Shown here: in pieces, positions 12,823 through 24,805 of the stretch | Layout of the letters: each line of letters starts with the position of its first letter | How positions within the stretch are numbered: position 1 is the stretch's first letter | Assembly (NCBI GenBank): GCA_958295665.1 | Contig: OY282558.1 | Coordinates: 332,355,106-332,419,105 of the forward strand | DNA: 64,000 nucleotides | Source: Tipula vernalis | Taxonomy: Eukaryota; Arthropoda; Insecta; Diptera; Tipulidae | Direction of reading: 5' to 3' | Made by a program: the position numbers and the translations under genes | The notes under the pieces: generated by a model | Told to the model about the DNA's origin: nothing | What the model saw: the letters and a program-made list of their open reading frames with translations, nothing else | Database searches by the model: none

Positions 12823-13344
12823 TTGTTATTTATTAGGGTCACAAGAAATAAATTATAGATTGAATTCAACAGGTTAAAAATTTTGTAATTTTAGAATCTT
12901 TTGTGTTCGAAATATCAAAAGCAATAAGCAAAACCGTTTTCAAAGGGTATGGCCAAACCAGTAAATCAGTAAGAAACCATCATGAAATTACTTCCTTAAA
13001 GAATATTTTTAACAACTTGAAAAAACTATTTGGTTCATACTCGATCTGGCTAGCAAACAAACCATGTTAGTTAAAAATAGGACGATTTATAGGTAAGAGT
13101 ACGAAAAGTGTGCTACGCAGTTTTGAGTACGAAAACAAAACATGGTTAGTCAAGACAATGAATTGTAAAGATAAAAGTTGAATTGCAATTATTTTATTGT
13201 AGTTTGTCATACAAAAATTGCTTGCTTCCTAGCTTTCGAGCATCGAGCTTAAGATTAAAATTAAGATTTATTTTACCGAAGTGAAGTTCTAAGCAAATAG
13301 CAAAAAATTAGTACTGTAAGTAAGCTAAACTGTGGAAGGGACTA
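12823..13344. other. No recognised feature
   Basis: AT-rich sequence without coding or repeat signals that I can identify. Confidence 0.5.
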
Positions 13345-13600
13345 AATTTGTTCAACAAAAATCAAAAATCCCAAAGTCATATGGCTTTTCTTGAATCCCC
13401 TGAGGTCGGCGATATAAATAACAAGCAATATTTTCACCAAATGTTGTACGATTTTCCGCCGGCGAAATTTGTTCAAAAAAATCAAAATTCCCAAAGTCAA
13501 ATGATTTTTCTCGAATGTCCGTAGTATGGACTTGATGCAAAAATTATCAAATGGCCGGTCCCTGAGGTCGGCGATATAAATGATAAGTAATATTTTCACA
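13345..13600. repeat. ~160-bp satellite family A, left part
   Basis: About two units built from aaatttgttcaac, tcaaatgatttttctcgaat, gtccgtagtatgg, acttgatg, aatggccggtcc, ctgaggtcgg and aacaagcaatatttt. The first unit is internally shortened (about 120 bp between equivalent points). The array resumes on the far side of the pogo-like insertion at 17680. Confidence 0.8.
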
Positions 13601-14124
13601 GCGATATAGCGTAACGACCACAGTTATTGGCGCCATAAGGAAAATTTAATTTTCAATAGCTTTCAGATTTATAGGTTTATGAAAACATCAAATTAAAAAA
13701 ATACTTCTTAAAACTACAGTAATTGGCACGCTACCACTATAATTGTCACCCTAATCATCATCTCATCATCAACCCCTCCCTAAAAATATACTATTATTGG
13801 CACAAGAATACAACAATTGGCCAATGGGGAAGTATAATTATTGGCACTATAAAAATTGGAAATTGATAAAATTTTCTCAAAACACAATTCATTTTTTAAC
13901 TAGCTACATTTTATTAATTTTCTATCACAAATAATAAGGAACAATAAAAATTCTTATTATGATAATAAAATACTTATTTTTAATATTTTATTACAATATA
14001 AACTTGTTATTTATTTTATTTATATAAAAAAAAAACTTTTTTCACAAAACTAAAAAATACCAATTTAAAAAGACTTTCTTAATGTGATATTAAAAACAAA
14101 AAACATTTTTATGGTTTATATTTT

Positions 14125-14162
14125 GGAAGACCGGTTTCGGATGTTCTTCCTTCGTCAGTTCC
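14125..14162 (-). ncRNA. Hammerhead-ribozyme-like motif (PLE type)
   Basis: Reading 5' to 3' on the minus strand: stem I half GGAA, core CTGACGA, an extra A, GGA, loop AGAACA, TCC, core GAAA, self-complementary CCGG as a minimal stem III, TC before the expected cleavage point, and stem I closing half TTCC. The order and the two conserved cores are those of the minimal type I hammerheads described in Penelope-like elements, which have very short stem III and may act as dimers. Stem II is weak (3 bp plus an offset A). Activity is not shown by sequence alone. Confidence 0.5.
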
Positions 14163-14211
14163 TTTAAAATTGATTCCAATTTTTTAAAAAAAAATTTTAT
14201 AAAATTTGTTG

Positions 14212-14477
14212 CTAATTATTTCTTGTTTTTTGTATTATCATGTCATAAATTTTATTTGTTTTTGTGTTGAGCTTTTCGTTGAGTATGAGTGGGTTGTTCC
14301 TGTTTTTATAAATTTCTATCTCTTCCATTCGGTCCATTTTATTGCCCTTTGGAAGTTTATATAAAATAATAAGGTTATTATCTATGTTTTTCGGTGTATA
14401 GATGTTGTGCATAGATTGATTTGAATTTTGTGTTGTTGTTTGAGTTGTTCACTTCTTGGGTATGTTCAGTGAATCTT
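14212..14477 (-). pseudogene. PLE GIY-YIG endonuclease C-terminal fragment
   Basis: From 14477 the minus strand encodes RFTEHTQEV and then KSIYAQHLYT, the R..EH and AQHL signature of PLE GIY-YIG domains. After a frame change at about 14410 it continues with ILYKLPKGNKMDRMEEIEIY and LILNEKLN, the usual PLE C-terminal tail, to the stop at 14212. The catalytic GIY and YIG segments lie upstream of the truncation. The enzyme would nick target DNA for retrotransposition. This fragment is inactive. Confidence 0.75.
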
Positions 14478-14800
14478 AACAAAAATAAATAACAAGTTTA
14501 TATTGTAATAAAATTTTAAAAATAAGTATTTTATTATCATAATAATATATAAGTGATATAAGCCACGGCAAATGAAAATAAAAATGGATTCATACCAATT
14601 TTATAGTTCGAATAAAAATTCATTTATAAATAAATTATCACCATTAGCTTTCTAATAAGATATACAAAAATTCATTAAACATTAAAGACGAAGCTAATCA
14701 ATTCAAAAATCAACTCTGTTTCTATTTCTTGAGATGTTTGCTCAATTTTCTAAGCACTTTTGGCAAGTAAAGATGGGAAGGTAAGTGCATTTCGACTATT

Positions 14801-17140
14801 TTATGCATTTAATATGATATTCTCTTTACACTTGTTACATCTTATCCCACAGGTTTCGGAGTTCACATTGGCCGACCTGTATTTTGTACATGCATAGCAC
14901 ATTCCCCCAAGACAAAGACTATTTGTCCCAATTTCCTCATAAAATTTAGAATAATTTGCTATGACAATTAGAGCACCGGACGTTACAGTTTGGTGTGCTG
15001 AACTGGATTCTTCTCGAATATTTACCTCTAATGGTTTTGGCGAACAACTTTCTAGAGGAGCTAGAGCACCAGATGTTATCGTGTGTACTGCTGCTACTAC
15101 TCTTTTTTTGGCTACGACATCTTTCGGATTTTTATTTTGTTTAATTTCTTTGGTTGTTTTATTTGTCCTTTTGCGTAATTTTGTTGCCTTTTGTTCATTT
15201 TCCTTGAGTATTGTTTTTTCAATTCGCTGTGCTTTCTTCTCTTCTTTAACCAACTCAATTTGTCTGTGTTCTTCCTTTCGCTTCTCTTCTTGTTTGATCC
15301 ACAACGTGATGGTAATTACAAAACTTCTCTTGCCTTTCTGAGCTTTAGATCCTTTTCTTAGCGTTGTCTCGGGCCAGTTCAATATATCCTCTATGGGCGT
15401 ATACGACTGGTTTAAAGTTGGTTGGTAAAATGTTATACAAGGTATAGCAAGTTTAGCATTTTGAGCGATTTCTGATGTGCCTGTGGAGTAATCGTCGATT
15501 ATTATTTTTTCTAATGTCCAATCAAAAATGTCATTTATTGGCGTGTGAGATGAAGTAGAAGCACCTGTAAGAGCAAGCTCTTCTGGAACGGTTTCTATTA
15601 TATCTAATCGTATTCTAGAACGATAATGGTCACTAATATTCTCATTTACTTGTTCACAGTAAATAAATTGATTAATAGTTTCAATGTCTATGCACGTAGG
15701 GTCAGCAGACACATTTTCAATATCTGTCTGTGAACTTTTGTTATTTATATTCCGTTCAACCTTTCTTTCGAATTTGTTAAACTTAAAGAAGTTGTACAGT
15801 TTATGTAGATGTTTGAATTCCTCCGATTTGTCATTAATTTGAGTGGTATTGCCAATTTTTTCCAATGCATCAACTTGCTGAGGCCCTAAAATACTACAAT
15901 ATCTCTGAAAAGCGTCGTTTGGGTTTGAATTATCATTGTTTTGAAGTTGTATTTCTGATGATCAACCTAAGCATTTAAATGTGTTTATGGCGTATTTGTT
16001 CCATGGAAATAAACCAAAGGCTTTGAATCCGTTTTGTAATGTAGCAGAAGAAACCGAGCTTTGCACAACTTCCTTCAACAATGGACCAAATAACTCCCTG
16101 GTTAGTTGTTTTTTGGGGTTCTGATGCCTCCATTCTAGAACTGCACTATTCCAAGCTACTTTAAGAGGTTTGAAAGCAGCTATATCCGCCGGCTGTAGTA
16201 TTCTAGTAGATGTAATTAGAATAATTCCCAATTGCACATATAGCTGGCTCACTTGCAAAGTAAGATGAGTGCTGTGTCCATCGACAAAATAAATTATTGG
16301 AAATTTAATATTTCTTTTTACAAGATCCGGGTAAAATACTTTTGAAATATACTCATAAAAAGCTTGTTTCGTCATCCATCCATTTTCGATAATTCCAAAC
16401 CCCCGCAGGTATCTGGAACCGTGCTTCTAATTTCATCGCGCATTCTTTTGTAAGGATAGATGATCATGGGTGGAGTCATCACACCCGATGCAGAGAATGA
16501 AAACATTACCGTTAAATTGGATTTAGCTATACCTCTGTCAACTTCATAAATGTTTTTTGAACATTTTGGTGTTAAAACATTTTTTTTGTTTTAAGACACA
16601 GCATAAAATTCGTTTCATCTCCATTAAAAACTCTACTTGGATCACTCAAAATTGAAAACTGATCATGTCCCAATAGGTAATTTTCAATCGAGCCGAACCA
16701 ACCAAATATATCAGTGACTGCTACATTAGCACTAGCAGATGAGACTGGATCCGACGCTCTAAATGTTAAAGAGGGATGCCGCTTTAAAAACGATTTGAAC
16801 CAGCCTTTTCCTGGCAGACTTTCTTTACTAAATGGATGATCTCTATTATTTTCTTCTACGAAATCTTTTACAGCATGTAGCACATCTTCCTTTCGCTTTG
16901 GGAATCCCTTTCGTATCGAGACCTTGATCCAATCTACGATAGCTAGCTCCTCTGATTCATTTAAAACCGTCGACGCCCCTGGGCGGACTTTTGTAAATTT
17001 TGAGCCTAAACGAAATTGGATTGTTGACCGAGGAATCCCATACATTTTCGCTACCGATTTTTAGGAAATTTTGCCGTTTTTAACTTCATCGAGAACTTTT
17101 TGTAGGTGGCCCTCATCGTATGTATTTTTTTTCGTGGCAT
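14801..17140 (-). pseudogene. pogo-like transposase (CENP-B/DDE_1 family)
   Basis: From the ATG at 17140 (MPRKKNTYDEGHLQKVLDEV) the frame gives a psq-type helix-turn-helix with one in-frame TAA at about 17060-17062, then MYGIPRSTIQFRLGSKF. A CENP-B-type DNA-binding domain follows (KGWFKSFLKRHPSLTFR, about 16770-16815). The DDE triad is recognisable: FNGDETNFML near 16615, YFVDGHSTHL near 16280, and LQPADIAAFKPLK near 16180. Frameshifts lie near 16570 (T/A run) and 16405 (C run). A TGA at 15962-15964 is in frame with a further 354 codons to 14801, containing a Lys/Glu-rich helix region and a Cys-rich C-terminus (GMCYACTKY, GIRCNKCKENI). If read through, the protein would be about 780 residues, long for the family. 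Inactive. Confidence 0.85.
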
Positions 17141-17679
17141 TTGCAAAATTACTGAAACTTAACAACTGTATTTTATTATTGGCACCCAAAATACGTACAA
17201 TTATTGACAGGTGCCAATTATTGTACAACCTCATATTCAACTATTGGCATCTCATGCCAATAATTAGAATTTTAGTTTTTGTGGTAATAATTATTGGCAC
17301 CCGCTTTATTTAAGTTTGCACAAATTTTATTTCAAATATTTATTTTAAAAACACTTCTTTAGCACAATCAATAATCAAGTTAATACACATAATTTAAATA
17401 ATAAAAACAGCACTTACAAAACCAACACTCCTTATGAAAATCAACTATATTTAAAACGATCTTACAAATTGAGAGTTCTAACACGACTGATTTAAATAAA
17501 TGAACAACAACTACAAAAACGAATAGATAAATGTTCACAAAATGAAAACATGTACGGTAGAAATATCGGGAATTTGTCAGTTGGAAGAATCCCAATTAAA
17601 AATTATATATTATTAAATAGAGGGATGCCAATAGTTGAGTCAAAATATGTGAGTGCCAATAGTCGTAGTCGTTACGCTA

Positions 17680-18190
17680 AATGACAAGTCAAATGATTTT
17701 TCTCGAATGTCCATAGTATGGACTTGATGTAGAAATTATCAAATGCCGGCCCCTGGGGTCGGCCATACAAATAATAAACAATATTTACATCAAATGTTGC
17801 ACCATTTTCCGCTGACGAAATGTGTTCAACAAAAATGAAAAGTAACAAAGTCAAATATTTTTTCTCGAATGTCCGTAGTATGAATTTTATGAAAAAATTA
17901 TCAAATGGCTGGTCCCTGGGGTCGGCCATATAAATAACAAGCAATATTTGCATTAAATGTACGATTTTACGCCAACGAAATTTGTTCAACAAAAATCAAA
18001 AGTCCTACTGTCAAATGATTTTATTTGAATGCCCGAAGTATGTACTTGATGTAAAAATTATCAAATGGCCGGTTCCTGGAGTCGGGATTTGATGAAAATA
18101 TTGCTTGTTATTTATATGGCCGACCACAGGGACCGGCCATTTGATAATTATTACATCAAGTGCATACTACGGACGTTCGAGGAAAACCTT
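17680..18190. repeat. ~160-bp satellite family A, right part
   Basis: Equivalent points (tcaaatgattt..cgaatg) fall near 17690, 17848 and 18010, a spacing of about 160 bp. The last part, 18100-18190, is reversed (ttgcttgttatttatatggcc, gggaccggccatttgataat), giving a small palindrome centred near 18090. It continues the array interrupted by the pogo-like element. Another two partial units are at 36196-36320. Confidence 0.8.
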
Positions 18191-20275
18191 TTTTGCTTTC
18201 TTTAATGAACAAAAATCGTCACTGACTTGTATTGTAATATCAATTGGGTTTTGCTTCTTTATCCACATTCAGGCGTATAATTTGTATTACCACTACATAT
18301 AAAGAATTTTTTTTTTTTTATGTTTTTTCACAGGCATTTTATTTCGACTTTTCAATCAGTTTTGTGTTAATTGTGCTGTATTTAGACACAGCTAAACCAA
18401 ATGAAAAGTTCTAAAGATTTGTTGGATACTAACATGCATTTTCCAAATTATAAGATGATATGAGTCAAATTGCGACGAACAAGATGTACCAGTGATATCA
18501 TTATTCTTTGAACAAAGAATTAGTCCCGCTGCTAAAACAGAAAATTGGCTTTCGTTCCGCAGTTTCACCAAAAATCAGCATTCTACTGAGTAAAGAGAAT
18601 TTAAACTGAGTACAGCGAATTCAAATCTTTGGACATTTAGGGAAGTTTTATCAATTTAGATTAGGAAATTTTGAAATTTAAAAATGACTTTGTGATTTTT
18701 AAAAATTAGAACATAAATTAGGAATTATTGGATTAGGAAATTTAAAGTAGATTTTATGTTGTTTTACTCGGAATTTCGAAAATTTAAAAATTTTGAAACT
18801 TAGAGGAAAGGTGTGATATTATAATTGAACCTGGCACATGGAAAAGGAAACTAAAAATTTAAAAAGTTTAGAAATTTGGAGTTTAGGTGGGAAACAGCAA
18901 AACCTTATTTTCCAAAGCCAAAATTCCTTTAATTTCTTTAATGTTCAAGCAGATACTTTTTTTTGGGCATGTGCTTTAACGACTAAGGATGCATATCGGA
19001 AAAATTAACGATCGGTTATGTGAAAAATTATGGGCACAAAAATAAATAAAACATTAGATTATTCCGGATAATAGTGCCTGATAATTGTTTTTACGAAGAA
19101 GGTGAAATTTTTATGAGTTTGCAATTTTAGCTTCGATCTGATGACGAGGATTATGAAAACTTTATTCTCACACATCTCGTCAGGCTATGGTATTTTCTAG
19201 TTTAGGAAGTAATCAGTCGCTGTAGCTAGATGATATGACTGAGAATACATTTTTCATAATCCTCATCATCAGATCGAAACTGAAATGGCAAACTTTTAAT
19301 AACTTCACTTTCTTCCAAAAAAATAAATTAAATAAAGCCACAATTACATATTTCCATTGAAGAATTTATTATATTTTAACAAAACATTTTAACGTTTATT
19401 CCCACTTTATCAAACATCATCTGACCTCACGTAGTCTAAAATAAATTCATTCGTTATTTGAGCTTTTTCATGTTAATAGGGACCCTGCTAAATCATTTGT
19501 GCTAAATCATTTCGTTAGTATATTGCTCGGAAAAGAAAAAAATATGCATTTTGTAAGCCTCAAAAAAAGCTTGAGGTGATTTTTACAAATTATTTCTGTT
19601 TATTAAAATCGCCACCACAGAAAGCGGAGAGAAAAGGAAAATCTAGTTTTTTTTCGTTGTTTTCACAGTTTAACTTGACCATAAAAGCATATTAAGGTAC
19701 TTTTTAAAAATAATTCATTATTAATAAAAACAGCAGCTTTAATTGCGTTTAGTATTCCCTACACTTAAATTGTTTGAAGATTTATCAAAAATGCCGCTAG
19801 ATGACGAGTAGAATTTGTTAATATTATCAAGCAGATGGCATTGCAATATGTAAAAAAAAAATTAAATTAGAAACTAAAGGCTCACTATAATATTTATAAA
19901 GCGTAATTAACGCTTTAATAAAGCTTTTAATTACTATATTGATAATCTTTATTAATATCGTGTTTTGAATGTTCAGTACATTACATATAATTTCAATTTT
20001 AATGTAATTTACACAGTTTTTTAAATTTCACTTTCCTCGGCCTTATTTCACGTTACCACATTCTCCATTATTTCAACAGTATTTTCTTTTGAATAATGAG
20101 TTTTTGTAGAGTCGAGTTCAGCTTCGATTTTGGTGTCATCTTCTAAATAGTTTCCTCGTTGTTCCTCGATCGTAAACTCCCATATTGATTATGCTAAAAT
20201 CCTCAACGTTTTTAATAGTCCTGTATCAAAAATCTAACGACTTTTTGGAATGATTATTTAATTTTTTGTCTACAG
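18191..20275. other. AT-rich stretch, one palindrome, otherwise no feature
   Basis: No coding signal on either strand. The only structure I see is the inverted repeat at 19093-19315, listed separately. Confidence 0.5.
19093..19315. repeat. ~66-bp-arm inverted repeat
   Basis: The left arm contains tagcttcgatctgatgacga and ggattatgaaaa; the right arm contains the reverse complement with several mismatches (ttttcataatcctcatc, atcagatcgaaactg). The spacer is about 80 bp. No terminal target duplication seen. It may be a small MITE. Confidence 0.7.
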
Positions 20276-20482
20276 GCAGGTTTGGACATAATCATTTAGA
20301 TCTTCTCGGACCTCCATAAAATGGAAATATTTACATCCTTACGTTAATGGACAGATTTAAGACAACTTCATTTCGTACATTTCGCGATTTGGCGTCCCAC
20401 TCGAAATCATGACTGCACAAGGTAGTCAATTTGAAAGCAATCATTTCAAAAAACTAAATGACTTTAAAGTGACAAAACCAAA
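20276..20482 (+). pseudogene. Ty3/gypsy-type integrase core fragment
   Basis: The frames give GHNHLDLLGPP, then ILTLMDRF, then after a frame change RFGVPLEIMTAQGSQFE and NHFKKLND. These are the segments around the first two catalytic aspartates of retroviral-type integrases (HLDLLGP and TDQGSQFES). In the second motif the Asp is replaced by Ala (TAQ for TDQ). No LTRs, RT or protease are visible nearby, so this is an isolated scrap of an LTR retrotransposon. Confidence 0.75.
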
Positions 20483-23078
20483 ATAATTGTGTTATTAGTC
20501 CACAAATAAACAACAAAAATGTTAACTTTATTTGCAGTTTATTTTATTTTGATTTTGCCGTATATTGCCTGTTATTTAAATTGCCTACCCTTAAGATCGA
20601 CCTTGTTACATTGTCTGTACAATAGACATCCTTGAAACCTTAGTCAATTCATAATCTTTCGATTTTCATTAAACAGATTTCGTCGTTGAAATTTGGTACA
20701 ACTTACCATTTATTTTGTATATAGCCTGTTATTTAAAACGCCAACCGCTTGATTCGATCATTCAACGTTTAGATTTTTGTTGAACAGATTTACTCATATA
20801 TCACAATTATACACTTTCAATGGAGGAAATAGTTCATTCCTCTTAGCATAATTCGTTTGATTATATTCCAAATCTGATTTTAAGTTCAATCATTTTGTGA
20901 TTTCTGTGCCACGTTTACTGCACAACATATCGCCTGAATGAATGCTGGGTATTTGCGTAAACAAACTCGTACACATTTTTTGTTATTTGTGAAGAATTTT
21001 ACTTCGGCGGTTAGATTAGACCAGACGTTCTGGTTTCGTCGAACATGTTCTTGTTTTTCAAACTTCTGCATGCTTTTGGGAAAATTTCTTACATTATCCT
21101 GATTTTTAGGTTATATTCATTCAGATCGCTAAATCAATTAGCAGCAATGCAAAATAATGGAGGAACCCGAAAAACAATAGTATGAACACAATCAATAAGA
21201 CGGAATCTAAAATTTATTATAGCACAAGAAAAATGGTCAGAATATTTCAGACAGTTGCTTGAGCTATTCAACTTTGTTCTGAACTTTTAACAATGTGTCA
21301 ATACGTGTGTGCCTTTTTTGGGCATACGACCAATATGATTCAGTTGGGGAAAAAAAACAATTTGAATAACTTAATTGTAGGCGCCACGTAAACTTTTTTA
21401 ATTCCCTCTCAAGTAGTGCATAACTATTTCAAACAGAAATATTTTATTGAAGAAATCGAACTCAAGCCCAAACTTTATGGCCTGAGAAATTCTTCAGTGC
21501 ATCATTTAATGTATTTTTTAGATTAGGAGCTATTTGTGGAATCGGCTTAATATCTCAGATAATAAATTTCAGTAAAACATATAGACAAATGTGTATGTTC
21601 CATTTGGTGTGGGAGGCGGGAAAATGTCTGAGTTGATTCTGTACGGAAAACTAAAATTGGCAAATGTAATTTTTGATAATACTATTAGTATGAATAGTGT
21701 TCCAAAATGTTCTTGTCGTTGGGCCTTGTTTTATTACCTGGCCTGTTGGGCCTTGTTTTATTGTCTTGTTACCTTATATTGCCGAAAAATTCTTCAGGCC
21801 TGAAATAATATGTATTAGGAACTAATTATAGGATTAGTGCATGTTCCAATTGGTACTGAAGACTGAGAAGATAGTCCGTCTGTACTGACTAAATATATGA
21901 AAATAAATTTGGCGAATATAATTTTTTAAAGTGTGGACTTAAATAGCATTTGCGGTGTTCCGCAATATTTTTTGAGTTTGAGCCATGGATTAATTAATAA
22001 ATCCGTCTCCAGATGATATATTAGGAACTATTAAATGTACTTAAAAAATCGACTTATTTTCTCAAATCTCAGGTATAAATGTTTTGTATTAAAATCCATT
22101 CACAAGTGCTAGTATGATAAGATTCAAGAAAGCTTGAGTAACTAAAATCCCTTGAGAAACGAGTTAACCCCATATTCCCGTTTGGTGCTGGAAATGTAGT
22201 GATCGAATGGATTGATTATTTATGTAAAAACTAGTTTGTATTTGGTTAATCTTATTTTCTGATTTATGATTTATGATTTATGGACCAAAGTATCACTAGT
22301 AAATAATTGTTAAATTCTGGCCCTGTTTTATTTATGAAGCTTCATAAACTGTTACGGTTATGCACCAATTTCTTTAAAATTTGGTGTGTGACTTAACCTA
22401 GAAGTATTTACTAGAGGTTATTTTTAGTTCAGTCACAATAGATAATATAATACCATTAACAAAAATCCCATCTTTTAGACAAATGAAGACAAGATGAAGA
22501 AGCACTTTTCGCAGATCCCGATGCTTCAAATTTAAGTTTACGAGTAGTATAAATCGATTTTGAAAACAGATTTAGCCCATTTAAGTTGGTAGGTATGGAG
22601 CGGGCATCAAAAGTATTTTCGGAGCCGATTGATTCTTACATACAACATCATATTCATCATCATAATTTCATGCAAGAAAACTCATTTTCATCTTATTTTT
22701 TAGATTATATCTAAATTGTGTGGATTTATGGATACGTGGCTGTTACAACACATATCTGATTCGTTTTGTATATTTTACGGTTGTAGTAAAATTTTATGCA
22801 TCATAAAGTTGACTTCATCTACAAAATGTACGAATAAGCTATTTATCTAAGCTTTGGTGGAAACATTTTATTTTTATATGCACAGATATGTTTGCAAATA
22901 ACATAAAGAAGTACTCGTGTAAATGTATGATGATTTATTTTAATTCTATAAAATAAATTTATATAAATGCTGTAACCGAGTGGTTAATTTTATTATTATT
23001 AAGTCCCAGCTTTAGCTTAAGGTTTTTTTTTTATGTATGTGACAAATTAATTAGGATTAAATTGGTTGGGGTACTTAC
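20483..23078. other. AT-rich stretch with faint diverged duplications
   Basis: The word gcctgttatttaaa recurs at about 20570 and 20730, and a block around 21590-21800 (tatgttccatttggtgt ... aaaattggcaaatgtaattt) has a diverged echo at 21840-21970. These look like old local duplications. The 70- and 61-codon frames here have no recognised motif. Confidence 0.4.
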
Positions 23079-23198
23079 CACGATATCCTTGATCACTCAT
23101 GAATGATAAACTAGGTTGGTCACCAGACGCAGATGTGAGTACCTGCGGTGATTCTCTTATATATAAAACAGCTTGTTCCTTAAACACATCGTATAATT
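23079..23198 (-). CDS. Candidate internal exon of an unidentified host gene
   Basis: On the minus strand the segment is bounded by an acceptor (ttgcattgcag at 23199-23209) and a strong donor (gtaagtac at 23071-23078). The 120 nt is open in one frame with both splice junctions in phase 1. It would encode about 40 residues including LYDVFKEQAVLYIRESP and then SASGDQPSLSFMSDQGYR, a soluble Ser-rich composition unlike the surrounding AT-rich DNA. I do not recognise the protein. The opposite strand has an overlapping 111-codon frame starting at 23099, but its composition degrades into AT-rich residues. If real, the neighbouring exons are outside the window or too short to recognise. Uncertain. Confidence 0.4.
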
Positions 23199-24805
23199 CT
23201 GCAATGCAACGTATCTATAACGATATAGAAAACAAAATAAATTTAATATTAAGATTGAAGTTTGCGGCAATAAATTTATTCTATTTTTGTTTAAACAGGA
23301 AATATCTTTATTTAAAAAGAAAAACACTTAAAGTATGGGTATGCCAATTCAGAAGAATAAATAAAACGAATCGTTCTTCGTACAACAATTTAATGTTTAA
23401 AGACACAGTCGGAAGGAAATGGTCAAAAACATAACAAAAGGGAAGGACATTATTGAAATACATATTTACACACTATGTATAACAATGAGTACGCTATAGA
23501 CAGATATCACCCTCGACCATGTTTTTTGTACACAATTCAAGAAAAATGAAAAATTTAAAAATTTTAGTAAAATGTGGAACGAATTTAAATATACACATAT
23601 ATACTTATGTACAGTTTGTATATGGCTATATAATAAAGTTTAATAAGAAAAACTTGAATTGGGGAATTATTTATTAATATTGTTAACCGATAATTGTCGT
23701 CATTTAGGTTGGTTTAGGTTCTAGATTTTATTAATTGTTTTTTGCTGTAATATTTAATAGAATCCGACCATTAATAACACATCTTAATCTTCAGTTTTAA
23801 TTTGAAATCCTTTTTAAATTCTATCATTTTAAATAACCTACAATATTTTTATTCAATCTACAGACAATTCAGGACTTTCAACACTTTTTTGCATATAATT
23901 TTTATTGTTTCCAATCAGATGAGCTCGGTCACCCTTTCCTAATATTGCTTAATATTATTGCAAATAAATTTAGCCGATTACCTGCCAAACGAAAAATCGT
24001 CTTCCTGTTGGCTTGATTTAGAATGACTTGGATTATTTTGTCTAGTTGTGAATGCTATCGAAGAACAACAGACATACATTTTTAACAATTTCATGCAATA
24101 CTGGTGAAGAATTAAGTTGATGTTGATGTCTCAATCGATCGCGTCGAAATTCGAAATAATTTTGAAATATGTTTTATACATTATTGTTCAGCGTAGCTTA
24201 AAACATTTGTAACAAAAATGAGTTCTATTGATTAGGAAAAATTTGCATTCTCATTTCTGATGATTGGTTATAAGTAATCTAGTTAAGAAATAGTGATTTA
24301 GTCACATTTATGTGATTCAAACAATTTGTTACAATATGAATATTGTTACCCCATTGGGCAACCAAATTCTTTCGGTTGAAGCTAAATATTAATTACAATA
24401 CAATATTTTAATAAATTGGTATTTTGTTTGTGACTTGCTTTTTTACGTTTCTGTGAATATTAAGTGAAATTTATAAGGAGGAGTTATTAGATTTTAAATT
24501 ATTAAAATCAGACGAATTCTTAGTAGAGTGCGAAGTTTGAAATTTATGAGGTAGCCCGTTAGCTAAATTATAGTTATTGAATGACTTTTAGCGTTACCCA
24601 GAAATAGCGACGTGAACCTAGTGAACCTATTCATATTTTTATCACCTTACATCACAAGATGAATGTTATTTAATTTAACTTTGTTTTTCTGAAGAAATAA
24701 TTTTGAATCAAATAGCTCACAGATAAAAAATTCGTCAAACGTAATTTTTAATTTCGTATCTTTTCAATACTTTTGATTGAACAGTCTCTTTTAACTCTAC
24801 CAAAC
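23199..24805. other. AT-rich stretch with no recognised feature
   Basis: No coding or repeat signal apart from short A/T runs. It would be intron if the exon at 23079-23198 is real. Confidence 0.5.

Larger units (their letters stand above)
13953..14548 (-). mobile_element. Penelope-like element (PLE) 3' fragment with inverted flanking arms
   Basis: Two arms of about 66 bp, at 13953-14018 and 14482-14548, are near-perfect inverted copies (gataataaaatacttattt ... atataaacttgttattt). Between them on the minus strand lie a GIY-YIG endonuclease C-terminus and a hammerhead-like motif. PLEs are known to end in odd direct or inverted pseudo-LTR structures, which fits. The right flank (aagtgatataag ... 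aaaaatggattcatacc) is shared with the PLE hairpin at 45130-45520. The RT is absent, so the copy is strongly 5'-truncated. Confidence 0.7.
13609..17677 (-). mobile_element. pogo-like (Tc1/mariner superfamily) DNA transposon with TA TSD
   Basis: 4069-bp element with inverted ends: left gcgtaacgaccacagttatt, and right, reverse complemented, gcgtaacgactacgactatt. It is flanked by TA at 13607-13608 and 17678-17679. Short repeats of the terminal word ttattggca recur inside both ends (13790-13850 and 17175-17300), probably transposase-binding sites. It carries a decayed CENP-B/pogo-type transposase on the minus strand and a PLE insertion at 13953-14548. It sits inside satellite A. Confidence 0.85.

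Noticed and set aside
14961..15341. 126-codon plus-strand frame
   Set aside because: Antisense shadow of the pogo-like transposase C-terminal frame.
19125..19160. A further hammerhead ribozyme (CTGATGA ... GAAA)
   Set aside because: Core words occur by chance in the palindrome, but the segment between them cannot form stem II and stem I is absent.
23099..23434. 111-codon plus-strand gene
   Set aside because: The better signal is the minus-strand exon with consensus splice sites; the plus frame drifts into AT-driven residues.
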